Positions 49,289 to 64,000 of a stretch of DNA of 64,000 bases are shown here, in pieces. Below the pieces are notes generated by a model. That model saw only the letters and a program-made list of their open reading frames with translations, had not been told where the DNA came from and made no database searches. The stretch's first letter is position 1. Each line of letters opens with the position of its first letter. Both the position numbers and the translations under genes were made by a program. Where the stretch lies: positions 1-64,000 of the forward strand of contig CACJUF010000005.1 of the NCBI GenBank assembly GCA_902596515.1, written 5' to 3'. The stretch is from an uncultured Pelagibacteraceae bacterium (GTDB lineage Bacteria; Pseudomonadota; Alphaproteobacteria; Pelagibacterales; Pelagibacteraceae).

Positions 49289-51064
49289 TTAGTTGATTTT
49301 TCTCTCGTTTTTAAGCTCTTTTAGCTGATTAAAAGTCGTTTCACTTAAATCTTCTGAAAACTTCGATTCTAATTCTTGGATTCTTAGTTCCAAATCATGA
49401 TTAAATAAATCTTTCGAAATATCATCTAGTAGCTCTATCACTTGATTATCATTTTTAGGTTTATTTTTTAGAATATGTTTAATTGGCGCAAACTTATATA
49501 TCTTATCTAACAATTGTTTATCAATATTAAGTTTTTCAATATCAATATTTTCATTAGATTTTAATTTATTAATTGCCGAACTTAATATTTGCTTATTAAT
49601 TTCTGAGAATAATTTGATATTTTCTACTAAATGAATATTTGACTGAAAAAGAGATAAGTTATTTAAGAGCAAATATAATAAAGAAAATTCTTTTAACTCA
49701 ACAGCAGTAATTCCCTTACTTTCATTATAAAATTTTTTTGTTGATTCAAGTGATCTTGTTTTCTTAAAAGAAAACTTATTCTTATTTTGATTGGAATGAG
49801 GTGTTAATTCTGTAATTTTCTCTAAAAAAAATTCAAGAACATATTTTTTAATAAAATTATCTTTAATTGTATTTGCTATGGATCTAAGTTTTTTTTCAAA
49901 TATTGCCATAGAAGAGGGATTATTTTTAGTTTGTTTTTTATAATGGCTGAAAATAAATTGGTGAATTGGTAATTTGTTCTGTTTCATAAAATCTAAAAAA
50001 TAGTTTTTACCATTTTTATTCACAAAACTATCAGGGTCTTCTTTATCTGGAAAAAGTAAAAAAGATATTTGTTTTTCAGGTTTCAATTCTTTAATAGAAT
50101 TTTCTGCTGCTCTTAAAGCAGCTTTATAGCCACTTTCATCTCCATCGAAACAGATTATAATGTCATCAAAGAACTGATTTAATGTTAAAATTTGTTTATC
50201 AGTTAAAGAAGTACCAAGATTTGCAACAACATTTTCAACTCCATTTTTGCTTAAACCAACTACATCCATATAACCTTCAACTAAAAAAATATGATCTAAC
50301 TTATTAGATAATTTTCTTGCTTGATCTAAATTATAAAGATTTGAACCCTTTTTAAAAAAGTAAGTTTCTGGTGAATTAATATATTTTGCTAAATAATCTA
50401 AATTTTCAATTATTCTACCACCCAAAGCAATCGGCTGTCCTGAAATATTGTTTATCGGAAATATCAATCTCCCTTTGAATCTCTCTACACATTTTTTTTT
50501 CTTTTCATCAAAATAAAATAAACCACTTTCTAATAAAGTTTTTTCATCAAATTCTTTTTTAAGTTCATCAAAAAAACTTGGATTTTTTTCAACAAAACCA
50601 ATTTTAAATTTTTTAACTTCATTTTTACCTAATGATCTATTCTTTAAATAATCTCTGGCATTTGAAAATTTTTCATTTTTTAATAGCTGATCATGATAAT
50701 AATCAACATATTTGCTATAAATTGATAAATACTCTTTCCAATTTTTTTCTCTCTCTTCATCTTGTTTTGTAAATAGATATGGTTGCATTCCTGCAATATT
50801 AGCAAGATATTTTACTGCTTCTCCAAACCTTAAGTTTTGAGTTTTCATAACAAAATCAAAAATATTTCCATGCTCTGAAGTTGCGAAGCAATGATAAAAT
50901 TCTTTTTCATCATTAACTGTAAAGGAAGGAGTTTTCTCATTTTTAAAAGGTGATAGTCCAACAAACTCCTTTCCTCTTTTTTTTAAAGCTACAACTTTTG
51001 AAACAACGCTAGAAACTTTAAGACGAGTTTTAATTTCATCTAGATATTCTTTTGGATATTTCAT
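49289..51064 (-). CDS. dnaG: DNA primase
   Basis: GLSPFKNEKTPSFTV, FLVEGYMDVVGLSKNG, TOPRIM CFDGDESGYKAALRA. Confidence 0.96.
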   Translation of the reverse strand: MKYPKEYLDEIKTRLKVSSVVSKVVALKKRGKEFVGLSPFKNEKTPSFTVNDEKEFYHCFATSEHGNIFDFVMKTQNLRFGEAVKYLANIAGMQPYLFTKQDEEREKNWKEYLSIYSKYVDYYHDQLLKNEKFSNARDYLKNRSLGKNEVKKFKIGFVEKNPSFFDELKKEFDEKTLLESGLFYFDEKKKKCVERFKGRLIFPINNISGQPIALGGRIIENLDYLAKYINSPETYFFKKGSNLYNLDQARKLSNKLDHIFLVEGYMDVVGLSKNGVENVVANLGTSLTDKQILTLNQFFDDIIICFDGDESGYKAALRAAENSIKELKPEKQISFLLFPDKEDPDSFVNKNGKNYFLDFMKQNKLPIHQFIFSHYKKQTKNNPSSMAIFEKKLRSIANTIKDNFIKKYVLEFFLEKITELTPHSNQNKNKFSFKKTRSLESTKKFYNESKGITAVELKEFSLLYLLLNNLSLFQSNIHLVENIKLFSEINKQILSSAINKLKSNENIDIEKLNIDKQLLDKIYKFAPIKHILKNKPKNDNQVIELLDDISKDLFNHDLELRIQELESKFSEDLSETTFNQLKELKNERKIN

Positions 51065-51525
51065 TATTTATTTAATATTTGTTTTAACAAGGCACCAGCT
51101 TTTGAAAAATCAATTTCATCAGCATGCTTTTTTTTTAATTCACCCATTACTTTTCCCATGTCTTTAATAGAGCTTGCACCTAATTTAGAAATAGTTTCCT
51201 CACATATCTTTTTAGTATCTTCATCATTCAGCTGCTTAGGTAAAAAACTTGATAGAATATTAAATTCGTTTTGCTCAATTTCTAAAAGGTCAGAGCGATT
51301 ATTCTTTTTATAAATATCGATTGATTCGGTTCTTTGCTTCATCATTTTTTTTAATAATTTTTTAATATCTTCATCATCTGTTTCTTTTTTGTTAGGACCA
51401 GACCTATTTGAAATATCGAGATCCTTAATTGATGATAAAATTAACCTGTAAGTTGAGATTTTAGTTTTATCTTTAGATTTAAGGGCATTTTTATATTCTG
51501 TTTCAATTGTTACTTTTAACGACAT
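51064..51525 (-). CDS. yqeY: GatB/YqeY domain protein
   Basis: YqeY-like sequence and usual position beside dnaG. Confidence 0.88.
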   Translation of the reverse strand: MSLKVTIETEYKNALKSKDKTKISTYRLILSSIKDLDISNRSGPNKKETDDEDIKKLLKKMMKQRTESIDIYKKNNRSDLLEIEQNEFNILSSFLPKQLNDEDTKKICEETISKLGASSIKDMGKVMGELKKKHADEIDFSKAGALLKQILNK

Positions 51526-51652
51526 AATTTTTTTAATCTACTTTAAAGAAAAAATTCTTCAAAAGAAAAATTGTTTTTTTACAATTTTATAATACATCTC
51601 TGTTGCGATAATAAATCAATTATTGTATTAACCTTTAACTTATGAGTTGTAA

Positions 51653-52846
51653 TTGATCAAAAAAGTAAAAAAAGCTCACTTAACAAATTCTCAAAAAGAC
51701 ACTGGTATTTTAGTTTTAGAAAATAAAAAAGTTTTTAGAGGTATCGGAATTGGACACCAGGGAGAGGCTACTGGTGAAGTTTGCTTTAACACCTCATTAA
51801 CAGGATACCAAGAAATAATATCAGATCCATCTTATGCTGGGCAAATAATAAATTTTACCTTTCCTCACATTGGAAATGTAGGGACAAACCAAGAAGATTT
51901 CGAGTCTGATAAGATATGGACTAAAGGGGTTATTTTTAATTCTGAGATAACATCACCATCAAACTATAGATCTTTTCAACATTTAGATGCTTGGTTAAAA
52001 AAAAATAAAATAGTTGGAATTACTGGACTTGATACAAGAAGTTTAACAAATTTTATTAGGGATAAAGGTGCTCCAAAAGGAACTATTGCTCACTCAAAAA
52101 AAAATAAATTTCATGTTAACAAACTTACTAATTCTACAATTAGATGGAGTGGGCTAAAAAATTTAGATTTAGCAGAAAAAGTTACTACACAAAAAAATTA
52201 TATTTGGAAGGGACTTAAGACTTGGAAAAAAGAGTATGGTTATAGAAAAAACAATCAAAATTCATTTCATGTAGTTGCTATAGATTATGGAATAAAAAAA
52301 AATATTCTAAGATATTTTTCTGATTTTAAATGTAAAGTGACTGTGGTTTCTTGTAAAACACCTGCAGAAAAAATTTTATCTCTTAAACCTGATGGTGTCT
52401 TTTTGTCTAATGGTCCTGGAGATCCAGCTGCGACAGGAAAATATGCAATCAAAATTATTCAAAATCTTATTAAAAAGAAAATGCCATTATTTGGTATCTG
52501 CCTTGGTCATCAGATACTCGCTCTTGCATTAGGTGGTAAAACAAAAAAAATGAAATTAGGTCACAGAGGAGCAAATCATCCTGTAAAAAATATGATTAAA
52601 GACAATGTAGAAATTACTAGCCAAAATCATGGCTTTGAAGTTGTGAGAGAAAGTTTACCAAAAAATATTCAAATTACCCATAAATCTTTGTTCGATAATA
52701 GTATAGAGGGAATAAGATTAAAGAATAATCCTGTATTCTCAGTTCAATATCACCCAGAGTCGAACCCAGGACCACAAGATAGTGTCTATTTATTCCAAGA
52801 ATTTATTAACAATATGAAAAAAAATGCCAAAAAGAAAAGATCTTAA
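51653..52846 (+). CDS. carA: Carbamoyl-phosphate synthase small subunit
   Basis: [55 protein letters not shown]; start codon uncertain. Confidence 0.96.
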   Translation: MIKKVKKAHLTNSQKDTGILVLENKKVFRGIGIGHQGEATGEVCFNTSLTGYQEIISDPSYAGQIINFTFPHIGNVGTNQEDFESDKIWTKGVIFNSEITSPSNYRSFQHLDAWLKKNKIVGITGLDTRSLTNFIRDKGAPKGTIAHSKKNKFHVNKLTNSTIRWSGLKNLDLAEKVTTQKNYIWKGLKTWKKEYGYRKNNQNSFHVVAIDYGIKKNILRYFSDFKCKVTVVSCKTPAEKILSLKPDGVFLSNGPGDPAATGKYAIKIIQNLIKKKMPLFGICLGHQILALALGGKTKKMKLGHRGANHPVKNMIKDNVEITSQNHGFEVVRESLPKNIQITHKSLFDNSIEGIRLKNNPVFSVQYHPESNPGPQDSVYLFQEFINNMKKNAKKKRS

Positions 52847-55800
52847 AAAAATTTTAGTTATAGGTGCTGGACCAATTATCATTGGCCAAGCTTGTGAATT
52901 TGATTATTCAGGAACCCAGGCTTGTAAAGCTTTAAAAGATGAGGGTTATAAAGTTATTTTAATTAATTCGAATCCAGCAACAATTATGACAGATCCAGAT
53001 GTTGCTGATAAAACTTACATTGAGCCTATTACTTTAGAGGTTCTAGAAAAAATTCTTAAAAAAGAAAAACCAGATGCAATTCTTCCAACCATGGGTGGCC
53101 AAACCGCTCTTAATCTTGCAATGAAGGCAGAAAAAAAAGGAATTTTAAAAAAATATAAAATCGAATTAATTGGAGCAAATTCAAAAGCTATTTCCAATGC
53201 AGAAGATAGAAAGAAATTTAGAAAAAACATGATAGATATTGGGTTAGATCTTCCAAAATCTGAGATCGTAAACAATGTAAATCAAGTATCAAAAGTTTTG
53301 AATAAAATTGGTTTGCCAGCAATAATTAGGCCAGCTTTTACGCTTGGAGGCTTAGGAGGAGGAATAGCCAAAAATAAAAAGGATTACCTAAAAATTATCA
53401 AAAATGGTTTACACGAGTCTCCGGTAAGCCAAGTACTTGTAGAGGAGTGCTTAGAGGGTTGGAAAGAATTTGAAATGGAGGTTGTTAGAGATAAAAAAGA
53501 TAATTGTATAATTATTTGTTCAATAGAAAATGTAGATCCAATGGGAATACATACGGGAGACTCAGTTACAGTTGCTCCAGCATTGACATTAACTGACAAA
53601 GAATATCAAGTAATGCGAAATGCTTCTATTGCATGTTTAAGAAAAATTGGAGTTGAGACAGGTGGTTCAAATGTTCAATTTGCAATAAATCCTAAAAATG
53701 GGCGAATGGTAATAATTGAGATGAACCCTAGAGTATCAAGATCATCAGCCCTTGCATCAAAAGCAACTGGATTTCCCATAGCTAAAGTTGCTGCAAAACT
53801 TGCAGTCGGATATACATTGGATGAATTAAAGAATGAAATTACTAAAGTTACTCCAGCATCATTTGAACCAAGTATAGATTATGTAGTAACCAAAATTCCA
53901 AGATTTACTTTTGAAAAATTTTCAACCTCTCCAGCAATTTTAGGCACATCAATGAAATCAGTTGGGGAAGCAATGGCAATTGGAAGAAACTTTAAAGAAT
54001 CTCTTCAAAAAGCATTGATCTCTCTTGAGACTGGTTTCTCAGGATTAGACAGAATATTTGATCTAAACAAAAAACAAACTGAAAAAAAACTAAGAGAAAA
54101 TATTCCAAATAAAATCTTACTTGTTGCTGAAGCAATGAGGAAAAAAATCAATATAAAAAGAATTTATAGTTTATCAAAAATCGACCCTTGGTTCTTAAAC
54201 CAAATTAAAGAAATAATAGATAATGAGATTAAGATCAAAAACAATGGATTACCTAAAAATTTTGATGATTTTAACCAAATAAAATCAATAGGTTTTTCAG
54301 ATAAAAAGCTTTCTGAGCTGTCAAATTTATCTGAAGATATTGTGAGAAAAAAAAGAACTGCACTTAAAATTTTACCAGTATTTAAAAAAGTTGATACTTG
54401 TGCCGCAGAATTCAAATCTTTTACACCATACATGTACTCAACATATCAAAGAAATTTCTCAATAAATTCAGAGTGTGAAGCTGACCCATCTGTTAAGAAA
54501 AAAATTATAATATTAGGTGGAGGGCCTAATAGAATAGGACAAGGAATAGAATTTGATTATTGCTGTTGTCAAGCCAGTTTTGCTTTAAAAGCCGCTGGTT
54601 TTGAGACTGTAATGGTTAATTGTAATCCAGAGACTGTCTCAACAGATTATGACACTAGCGATAGATTATATTTTGAGCCTTTAAAGGAAGAATATGTGTT
54701 CAACATTATAAAGAGAGAAAAGGATAAAGGGAATTTAGTCGGTATCATTACGCAATTTGGTGGGCAAACTCCAATTAAATTAGCAAAATTTTTACATGAT
54801 AATAATCTCCCAATTTTAGGAACTCAATACTCATCTATTGATCTAGCAGAAGATAGAGATAGATTTAGAAAACTTTTAGAAAAATTAAATTTAAATCAAG
54901 CTGAAAGTGGAATTGCAAAAAATTTCAAACAAGCAATTGAAATATCTGAAGAAATTGGTTTACCTTTAATGGTTAGACCCTCTTATGTTCTTGGAGGAAG
55001 AGCAATGGAAATTGTTTATGAAAAAAGCCAATTAAAAAATTTTGTTGATGAAGCCTTTAAAGCAGCAGATAAAAATCCAATTCTTATTGACAAATTTTTA
55101 GATCATGCAATGGAAGTGGATGTTGATGCTATATCCGATGGTAAAGAAGTGCATGTGGCTGGGATAATGCAGCATATAGAGGAAGCAGGAATTCATTCTG
55201 GGGACTCGGCTTGTAGCTTACCACCAGTTTCAATAAAACCTTTTTTAATAAAAGAAATTGAGAAACAAACAAAAAATTTAGCCCTAGCCCTAAAAGTAAA
55301 AGGTTTCATGAATGTTCAATTCGCAATAAAGAAAGATGAAATTTTTGTTATTGAGGTAAATCCAAGAGCTAGTCGGACTGTTCCTTTTGTCTCAAAAGCT
55401 AAAGGAGTACCGTTGGCAAAGATAGCCTCGAGAGTTATGGCCGGTGAGAAACTTTCAAAATTTAATTTAAAAGATAAATCTAAAGGCATGTTTGCTGTAA
55501 AAGAGGCCGTTTTTCCATTTAATAAATTTCCTAATAGTGATTTATTGTTAGGTCCAGAAATGAAATCAACTGGGGAAGTGATGGGATTTGACAAAAATTT
55601 TGGAATGGCGTACGCAAAAAGCCAGATAGCATCGTCTAATTCCCTACCTATTAAAGGATTAGCTTTTTTATCATTAAAAGACTCTCATAAAGATGAAGGA
55701 TTAGGGCTTGCAAAAGAACTTTTAAAACTAAATTTTAGTTTGTGTGCCACAAAAGGGACTGCTGAATATATTCAAAAACATGGCATGAGTTGTAAAATTA

Positions 55801-56048
55801 TAAATAAAGTAAGTAGTGGATCACCTCATATCGTTGATGTTCTCGACTCCAAAAAAATTGCATTAGTTATAAACACTGGTGGGGGCAATACAGAACACAG
55901 ATTAAGCGATGCTATTGCTTTAAGAAGAGCAACACTTAAAAACAAAGTGCCCTACTGCACAAATATGTCAACAGCACTAGCATGTATTGAGGGTATTAAA
56001 TCACTTAAAACAAAAAAATTAGAGGTGACGTCTCTACAAAATATTTAA
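52824..56048 (+). CDS. carB: Carbamoyl-phosphate synthase large subunit
   Basis: Duplicated ATP-grasp; [44 protein letters not shown] domain. Confidence 0.98.
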   Translation: MPKRKDLKKILVIGAGPIIIGQACEFDYSGTQACKALKDEGYKVILINSNPATIMTDPDVADKTYIEPITLEVLEKILKKEKPDAILPTMGGQTALNLAMKAEKKGILKKYKIELIGANSKAISNAEDRKKFRKNMIDIGLDLPKSEIVNNVNQVSKVLNKIGLPAIIRPAFTLGGLGGGIAKNKKDYLKIIKNGLHESPVSQVLVEECLEGWKEFEMEVVRDKKDNCIIICSIENVDPMGIHTGDSVTVAPALTLTDKEYQVMRNASIACLRKIGVETGGSNVQFAINPKNGRMVIIEMNPRVSRSSALASKATGFPIAKVAAKLAVGYTLDELKNEITKVTPASFEPSIDYVVTKIPRFTFEKFSTSPAILGTSMKSVGEAMAIGRNFKESLQKALISLETGFSGLDRIFDLNKKQTEKKLRENIPNKILLVAEAMRKKINIKRIYSLSKIDPWFLNQIKEIIDNEIKIKNNGLPKNFDDFNQIKSIGFSDKKLSELSNLSEDIVRKKRTALKILPVFKKVDTCAAEFKSFTPYMYSTYQRNFSINSECEADPSVKKKIIILGGGPNRIGQGIEFDYCCCQASFALKAAGFETVMVNCNPETVSTDYDTSDRLYFEPLKEEYVFNIIKREKDKGNLVGIITQFGGQTPIKLAKFLHDNNLPILGTQYSSIDLAEDRDRFRKLLEKLNLNQAESGIAKNFKQAIEISEEIGLPLMVRPSYVLGGRAMEIVYEKSQLKNFVDEAFKAADKNPILIDKFLDHAMEVDVDAISDGKEVHVAGIMQHIEEAGIHSGDSACSLPPVSIKPFLIKEIEKQTKNLALALKVKGFMNVQFAIKKDEIFVIEVNPRASRTVPFVSKAKGVPLAKIASRVMAGEKLSKFNLKDKSKGMFAVKEAVFPFNKFPNSDLLLGPEMKSTGEVMGFDKNFGMAYAKSQIASSNSLPIKGLAFLSLKDSHKDEGLGLAKELLKLNFSLCATKGTAEYIQKHGMSCKIINKVSSGSPHIVDVLDSKKIALVINTGGGNTEHRLSDAIALRRATLKNKVPYCTNMSTALACIEGIKSLKTKKLEVTSLQNI

Positions 56049-56707
56049 TCAACCTTCCAATCAGTTTTAAATGTAACATAATTGACTTGAATACATCGTC
56101 TTTCTTTAACAATTTTTTTCTTTTCCATTCCGTGCCATGTATTTGGACCGCTTGTAAATAAATAACCATAATTATGTTTGTAGGGAACTGTTTTAACTTT
56201 TTCTAATTTTTCATTATAAAAATCAGTGCCTAGTTCCTCTGACTCATTTGCATTATTTACAAAAATAAGTCCTGACATTAATTTTTCTTTAATGTCACAG
56301 TGGGGCTTTAACCAAAAACCTTCACGATCACAAATAACTTCAAGTCTGACATATGAACCAGATAAATCTTTATTAATCATTTTGGAGATCGTTTCGCATG
56401 TTTCTTTAGATTGAAGTTCATTAATGAATTTTGCTAAATGTGGAAATTGAGAAGCATTTTCTTTTGTAACAAAACATCTAAATTTTATTGCCTTACCACC
56501 TGAGGCTATGCCTTCTCTGAATTCGGCGGCACCGCCATCAATTGCTCTTGTACCATCATAATTGAGATTATGTTTGCTTACATCAGGAATATCTGCACCT
56601 TCTATTTCTTTAATAGCTTCTTCACTTAAAGCATTATTATATTCCCAGTGATTAAATGGGAATTCATACTTTTTTGAGTTTTTCAATATTGAATTAAGAA
56701 AAGTCAT
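56045..56707 (-). CDS. 2OG-Fe(II) oxygenase-like protein
   Basis: [30 protein letters not shown] (HxD) ... [15 protein letters not shown] (distal H, R). Confidence 0.6.
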   Translation of the reverse strand: MTFLNSILKNSKKYEFPFNHWEYNNALSEEAIKEIEGADIPDVSKHNLNYDGTRAIDGGAAEFREGIASGGKAIKFRCFVTKENASQFPHLAKFINELQSKETCETISKMINKDLSGSYVRLEVICDREGFWLKPHCDIKEKLMSGLIFVNNANESEELGTDFYNEKLEKVKTVPYKHNYGYLFTSGPNTWHGMEKKKIVKERRCIQVNYVTFKTDWKVD

Positions 56708-57644
56708 AATCTTTAAATTGTTTCTCTATATATCCCGATATTCTATCAGTTTCATTAAGTTTTTTATAATTCCATTCTTCTACTCCATCCCCTAAGTTTT
56801 TAATTATTTCTAAGGATTTAAAAAGCTCAAAAAAATTTTTGAAACGAATATTTTTTTTAATAGCTGGCATTTGAGCCACATATATTGGTCTCCCCGACAT
56901 AGCTGCCTCAGATATCATAGATGTAGAATCGCAAGTTACAATAATATGATTAGCTAGTTTAAGTGATGACAAATAGGCTTTCTTATCAATATCTTGAATT
57001 ATAATCTGATCATCATCAAAAAAATTTCGAGCTTTATCTATAATTCTTTGCGGTGTTCTCATTGAAGGTATAAAAATTAGCTGATAACCTTGATTTATGA
57101 AATTTTTTTTGGTTTTGACAAAAATTTCCTCAATTATTTCATCACTAAAATCATAATACTTATTTGGACCACCGGCGATAAAAGCAATTACTTTTTCTTT
57201 TTTAATTCTAGGTTTTAAATAATTAACATTTTCCTCCAACTCTTTTTCGGTAAGATAATGAATTGCTCCTTTGGTTTTAAGAACATTTTTTCCCTCAAGT
57301 CCGTCGTGTTCTGGCGCAATAACAAAATCAAAATTATTTAATGATACTTTTGGATCTTGAATATGAATGTTCATAATTTTACTTCCAAATTTTTTTTTTA
57401 AAAAGATGGATGGGACTACACTTTTTCTCCCACATGAAATTACTACATTAAATTTTTCTGATATATTGTTTTTGAAAACAAAATCTTTCACAGGTGTAAT
57501 TTTTGGAGGAAACATTTTCCAAAAATTATTTAGTTCAATTTTTTCGTGTATAAATTCAAGATTAAGAGCTTTAGCAAGCCCCTCAACTTGGCTAATCATG
57601 CCATGCATACCCTCGGTCAATAATAAACCTTTTAATTTAGTCAT
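56694..57644 (-). CDS. ELM1-like (mitochondrial fission ELM1 family) protein
   Basis: LLLTEGMHGMISQVEGLAKAL, VISCGRKSVVPSIFLKKKFG, TCDSTSMISEAAMSGRPIYV. Confidence 0.78.
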   Translation of the reverse strand: MTKLKGLLLTEGMHGMISQVEGLAKALNLEFIHEKIELNNFWKMFPPKITPVKDFVFKNNISEKFNVVISCGRKSVVPSIFLKKKFGSKIMNIHIQDPKVSLNNFDFVIAPEHDGLEGKNVLKTKGAIHYLTEKELEENVNYLKPRIKKEKVIAFIAGGPNKYYDFSDEIIEEIFVKTKKNFINQGYQLIFIPSMRTPQRIIDKARNFFDDDQIIIQDIDKKAYLSSLKLANHIIVTCDSTSMISEAAMSGRPIYVAQMPAIKKNIRFKNFFELFKSLEIIKNLGDGVEEWNYKKLNETDRISGYIEKQFKDYDFS

Positions 57645-57665
57645 TTATCACTATATAGCTTTCAT

Positions 57666-58610
57666 ATGAGTCAAAATCCAACTAAACACACAAAAGTGTT
57701 AATAATTGGGTCTGGTCCTGCTGGATATACTGCTGCAGTTTATGCGGCGAGAGCAATGTTGAGTCCAATTTTAGTTTACGGGGCGGAGCCTGGAGGCCAA
57801 TTAACCACAACAACAGATGTTGAAAACTTTCCTGGATTTGCTGATGTTATTCAAGGTCCATGGCTTATGGATCAAATGAAAGAACAAGCAAAAGCAGTTG
57901 GAACAGAAATGATTGAAGATCATATAAGTTCAGTAAACTTAAAAACAACACCTTTTGAGGCTATAGGTGACACTGGTCAAAAATATACTGCTGATAGCAT
58001 AATAATTTCCACAGGTGCCCAAGCAAGATGGTTAAATATTAAATCTGAACAAGAGTTTAGAGGATTTGGTGTATCGGCATGTGCAACATGTGATGGTTTT
58101 TTCTTTAAAGATAAGGAAGTTGCTGTTGTAGGTGGAGGTAATGCGGCTGTTGAGGAAGCAATGTTTCTTACAAAATTTGCGTCAAAAGTAAAATTAATTC
58201 ACAGAAGAGATAGTTTAAGAGCTGAAAAAATGCTTCAAAAAAAACTTATGGAAAATAAAAAAATTGAAATCATTTGGGATACAGTTGTTGAGGATGTAAT
58301 TGGAGATAAAGATCCAAAAAATGTTAAAGGAATTAAAGTTAAGAATGTGAAAACCAATAAAATTGATGAAATAAAATTAGACGGTGTTTTCATTGCTATT
58401 GGTCATGACCCTGCAACTCAATTATTTAAAGATCAACTTAGTATGGATAATGAGGGTTATTTGATAACAAAACCAGATTCAACAGAGACTAATGTACCAG
58501 GTGTTTATGCAGCTGGAGACGTAAAGGATAAAACATTTAGGCAAGCCGTAACTGCTGCTGGTATGGGGTGTATGGCAGCACTAGAGGCTGAAAAATTTTT
58601 ATCTCATTAA
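57666..58610 (+). CDS. trxB: Thioredoxin reductase
   Basis: GSGPAGYTAAVYAARA, CATCDGFFFKD, GGGNAAVEEAMFL, GVYAAGDVKDKTFRQAVTAAGMG. Confidence 0.97.
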   Translation: MSQNPTKHTKVLIIGSGPAGYTAAVYAARAMLSPILVYGAEPGGQLTTTTDVENFPGFADVIQGPWLMDQMKEQAKAVGTEMIEDHISSVNLKTTPFEAIGDTGQKYTADSIIISTGAQARWLNIKSEQEFRGFGVSACATCDGFFFKDKEVAVVGGGNAAVEEAMFLTKFASKVKLIHRRDSLRAEKMLQKKLMENKKIEIIWDTVVEDVIGDKDPKNVKGIKVKNVKTNKIDEIKLDGVFIAIGHDPATQLFKDQLSMDNEGYLITKPDSTETNVPGVYAAGDVKDKTFRQAVTAAGMGCMAALEAEKFLSH

Positions 58611-58611
58611 A

Positions 58612-59559
58612 GTGAAAAATAATCTTCATGTTTTCTTAGGCGCTACAGTTGCTGATGCGGCAGCCAGGCCATTACATTGGGTATATAATCAAAAAAAATT
58701 AGGTATTTATATTAAAGGAAAAAAGGACTTTTCTTTCTTAAAAAAAAATAGAAGCCCTTTCTATGATATAAAAACTGGTAAAGTCTCTGGTTACAATGAA
58801 ATTAGCCAAGTCATGTTTCACACACTACTAGATGGACATGAAAATATAGAGAAACGTTTCAAAAAAAAAATCCTTAAAAACTTTGGCCCTGGAAGTAAAT
58901 ATTGGAAAAATTTAAAACTGAGATCTAAATATAAAAAAGTCAAAGATTGGCGTGGTATAGTCAAAGGACCGTGGATACACCAAAATATTATTGAGGCGGT
59001 AAAAAATATCAAATTAAAAAAGAAGATCTCTGGTGGTGTAAAAGTCAATGAGTCAGATGGTTTTTGTGCTACTCTTCCATATTTTCTTTATGGCTTTGAT
59101 TTTAAAAGTTTAGAAAAAATTTTCAAAATTGTAACAGTTTCAAAAATAAGTTTTAAATATGCTATGGCAAAATTTTATTTAATAGATTTTGCGTTAAAGG
59201 GAGCTGATGACCCAATCAAAGAATTCACAAAAAAATTCAATAGAAATTCTTTTTTTAAAGGAATTGTTAATGACATTAAAAAAATAAGAAAATTTGGAAC
59301 AAGGTTTGATCCAACTACGATAAAGAAACTAGGTATGGCTTGTAGCTATCCAGGAACTTTTAACAGCTCAATATATACAATTATTAATTCAAAAAATTAT
59401 AAAGATGCTATTTTAAAAACAATAAAGGCAGGTGGGTGCAATTGTTCAAGAGCAAATTTTACTGGAGCATATTTTGCAGCTTTAAAAGGTATAAATTCTA
59501 TTCCAAATAATTGGATTAAAAAAACAATCCCAGCAAAAAAAATTTTAAATCAAAAATAA
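58612..59559 (+). CDS. ADP-ribosylglycohydrolase/crystallin J1-like protein
   Basis: FLGATVADAAARPLHWVYN; KAGGCNCSRANFTGAYFAALKGINSIPNNW; first codon GTG. Confidence 0.7.
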   Translation: MKNNLHVFLGATVADAAARPLHWVYNQKKLGIYIKGKKDFSFLKKNRSPFYDIKTGKVSGYNEISQVMFHTLLDGHENIEKRFKKKILKNFGPGSKYWKNLKLRSKYKKVKDWRGIVKGPWIHQNIIEAVKNIKLKKKISGGVKVNESDGFCATLPYFLYGFDFKSLEKIFKIVTVSKISFKYAMAKFYLIDFALKGADDPIKEFTKKFNRNSFFKGIVNDIKKIRKFGTRFDPTTIKKLGMACSYPGTFNSSIYTIINSKNYKDAILKTIKAGGCNCSRANFTGAYFAALKGINSIPNNWIKKTIPAKKILNQK

Positions 59560-62942
<3,383 letters not shown>

Positions 62943-62961
<19 letters not shown>

Positions 62962-63695
62962 TCATCACAGGTGGAGCAACAAGAATAGGTGCTGCAATTG
63001 CAAAAAAACTTTCAGGTCCAAATAAAGAGTTAGTTCTTCATTTTAATAAATCAAAATCTAAAGCACTAATTCTCAAAAAAAAATTAGAAGGCAATGGAAC
63101 TAAAGTTTATTTAGTCAAAGGTGATTTAAGTAAAGAAAAAGATATTATCAAAATTATCAAATTAGCAAAATCTAAATTAAAGTATTTTGATTGTCTTGTT
63201 AATAATGCTTCGTTATTTGAGAATGATAAATTAGCAAATTTTAATAACAAAAGTTGGGAGAAACATATATCAACCAATTTAAAAGCACCTGCACTTTTAA
63301 CTAAAGAATTTTCTAAAAATATTAGAGGAAATAATAACAATATTATTAACATTATTGATCAAAGAATTTTTAAACTAACTCCATATTTCTTTTCTTACAC
63401 TATTAGTAAATCCGGTCTTTATACTTTGACAAAAACGAGTGCTATGAGCCTTTCTCCTAAAATAAGGGTAAATGGTATTGCCCCAGGACCTACTATCAAA
63501 AATCAAAGGCAGACTGAAAAACATTTTAAAAAACAATATCTTGCTACTCCTTTAAAAAGACAGGTTGATGTTAATGAGATTTGTAATGCTGTTGACTTTT
63601 TTATAAAAAGCAGATCTATTACTGGTCAAGTGCTGGCAATTGATAGTGGCCAAAGTTTAAACTGGCAAACACCAGATGTTCTAGGTAAGGAATGA
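62943..63695 (+). CDS. SDR oxidoreductase, pteridine reductase/FolM-like
   Basis: [43 protein letters not shown]; overlaps the following folB-like gene. Confidence 0.8.
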
Positions 63696-64000
63696 AAAAA
63701 AATAACTTTAAAATTGTTAAAATTGATAAAGAAAAATCTCTTTTCAATTACGAAAAAAAAATCCTTATAAACGAGTTAATACTAGATTTAAAACTTGGAT
63801 ATTATGATTTTGAAAGAGAAAATGCTCAAAAAGTAAAATTTAGCCTTGAAATAGATTATCAAGATAAAAAACCGTCAAATGATAAAGATTTAAAATCAAT
63901 AGTTAATTATGGAACTATTGTTAAACTGATAAGAAAACTGGTTAAGAAAAAACATTATAATTTTTTAGAAACTCTTGCAGAGGCTGTCTTTGACGAATTA
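63692..64000 (+). CDS. folB: Dihydroneopterin aldolase-like (3' end outside window)
   Basis: Not in ORF track; [56 protein letters not shown]...VNYGTIVKLIRKLVKKKHYNFLETLAEAVFDEL. Confidence 0.75.
   Translation, partial: MKKNNFKIVKIDKEKSLFNYEKKILINELILDLKLGYYDFERENAQKVKFSLEIDYQDKKPSNDKDLKSIVNYGTIVKLIRKLVKKKHYNFLETLAEAVFDEL

Overview
AT-rich bacterial chromosome segment with gene content and order typical of Alphaproteobacteria and most like Pelagibacterales/SAR11 (taxonomy inferred, no search run). (1) 1-24.35 kb is core: uvrD/pcrA-like helicase (5' truncated), pepP, ligA, bamD, lpxC and a compact minus-strand dcw cluster (mraZ-ftsZ-rsmH-ftsL-ftsI-murE/murF fusion-mraY-murD-ftsW-murG-murC-murB-ddl-ftsQ-ftsA-like). 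Notable here are ftsZ directly after mraZ, a murE-murF fusion, and a very short frameshifted ftsA-like gene. (2) 24.5-27.1 kb: RNase P RNA, AmpD-like amidase, mlaA, mlaC. (3) 27.1-41.6 kb is an accessory region anchored on a tRNA(CAU) gene. An intact tRNA at 29407-29483 is flanked by a 45-bp 3'-half copy (27092-27136) and a 42-bp 5'-half copy (41602-41643), overlapping only in the 8-bp anticodon-loop core ATTATGAG. This looks like two nested or tandem insertions with no visible integrase. Cargo: a GIY-YIG-like protein, an uncharacterised operon with an RHH regulator and a Cas4-like PD-(D/E)XK protein, and a restriction-like system (MORC/MutL-type GHKL ATPase, Z1 ATPase with an apparent internal LysM-like insert, DUF4420-like PD-(D/E)XK protein, two Dcm-type C5 methyltransferases, small unknown proteins). 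(4) 41.9-47.3 kb: glycan/nucleotide-sugar genes including a DegT-family enzyme with His in place of the PLP Lys, ending at a tRNA-Val(GAC) with a non-canonical T-loop. (5) 47.4-64 kb is core: rpoD, dnaG, yqeY, carA, carB, trxB, aspartate aminotransferase, uvrB, pteridine-reductase-like SDR and partial folB. Best leads: the tRNA-anchored island, the LysM-like insert in the Z1 ATPase, the RHH/Cas4-like operon with its structured leader, the reduced FtsA and the odd tRNA-Val.
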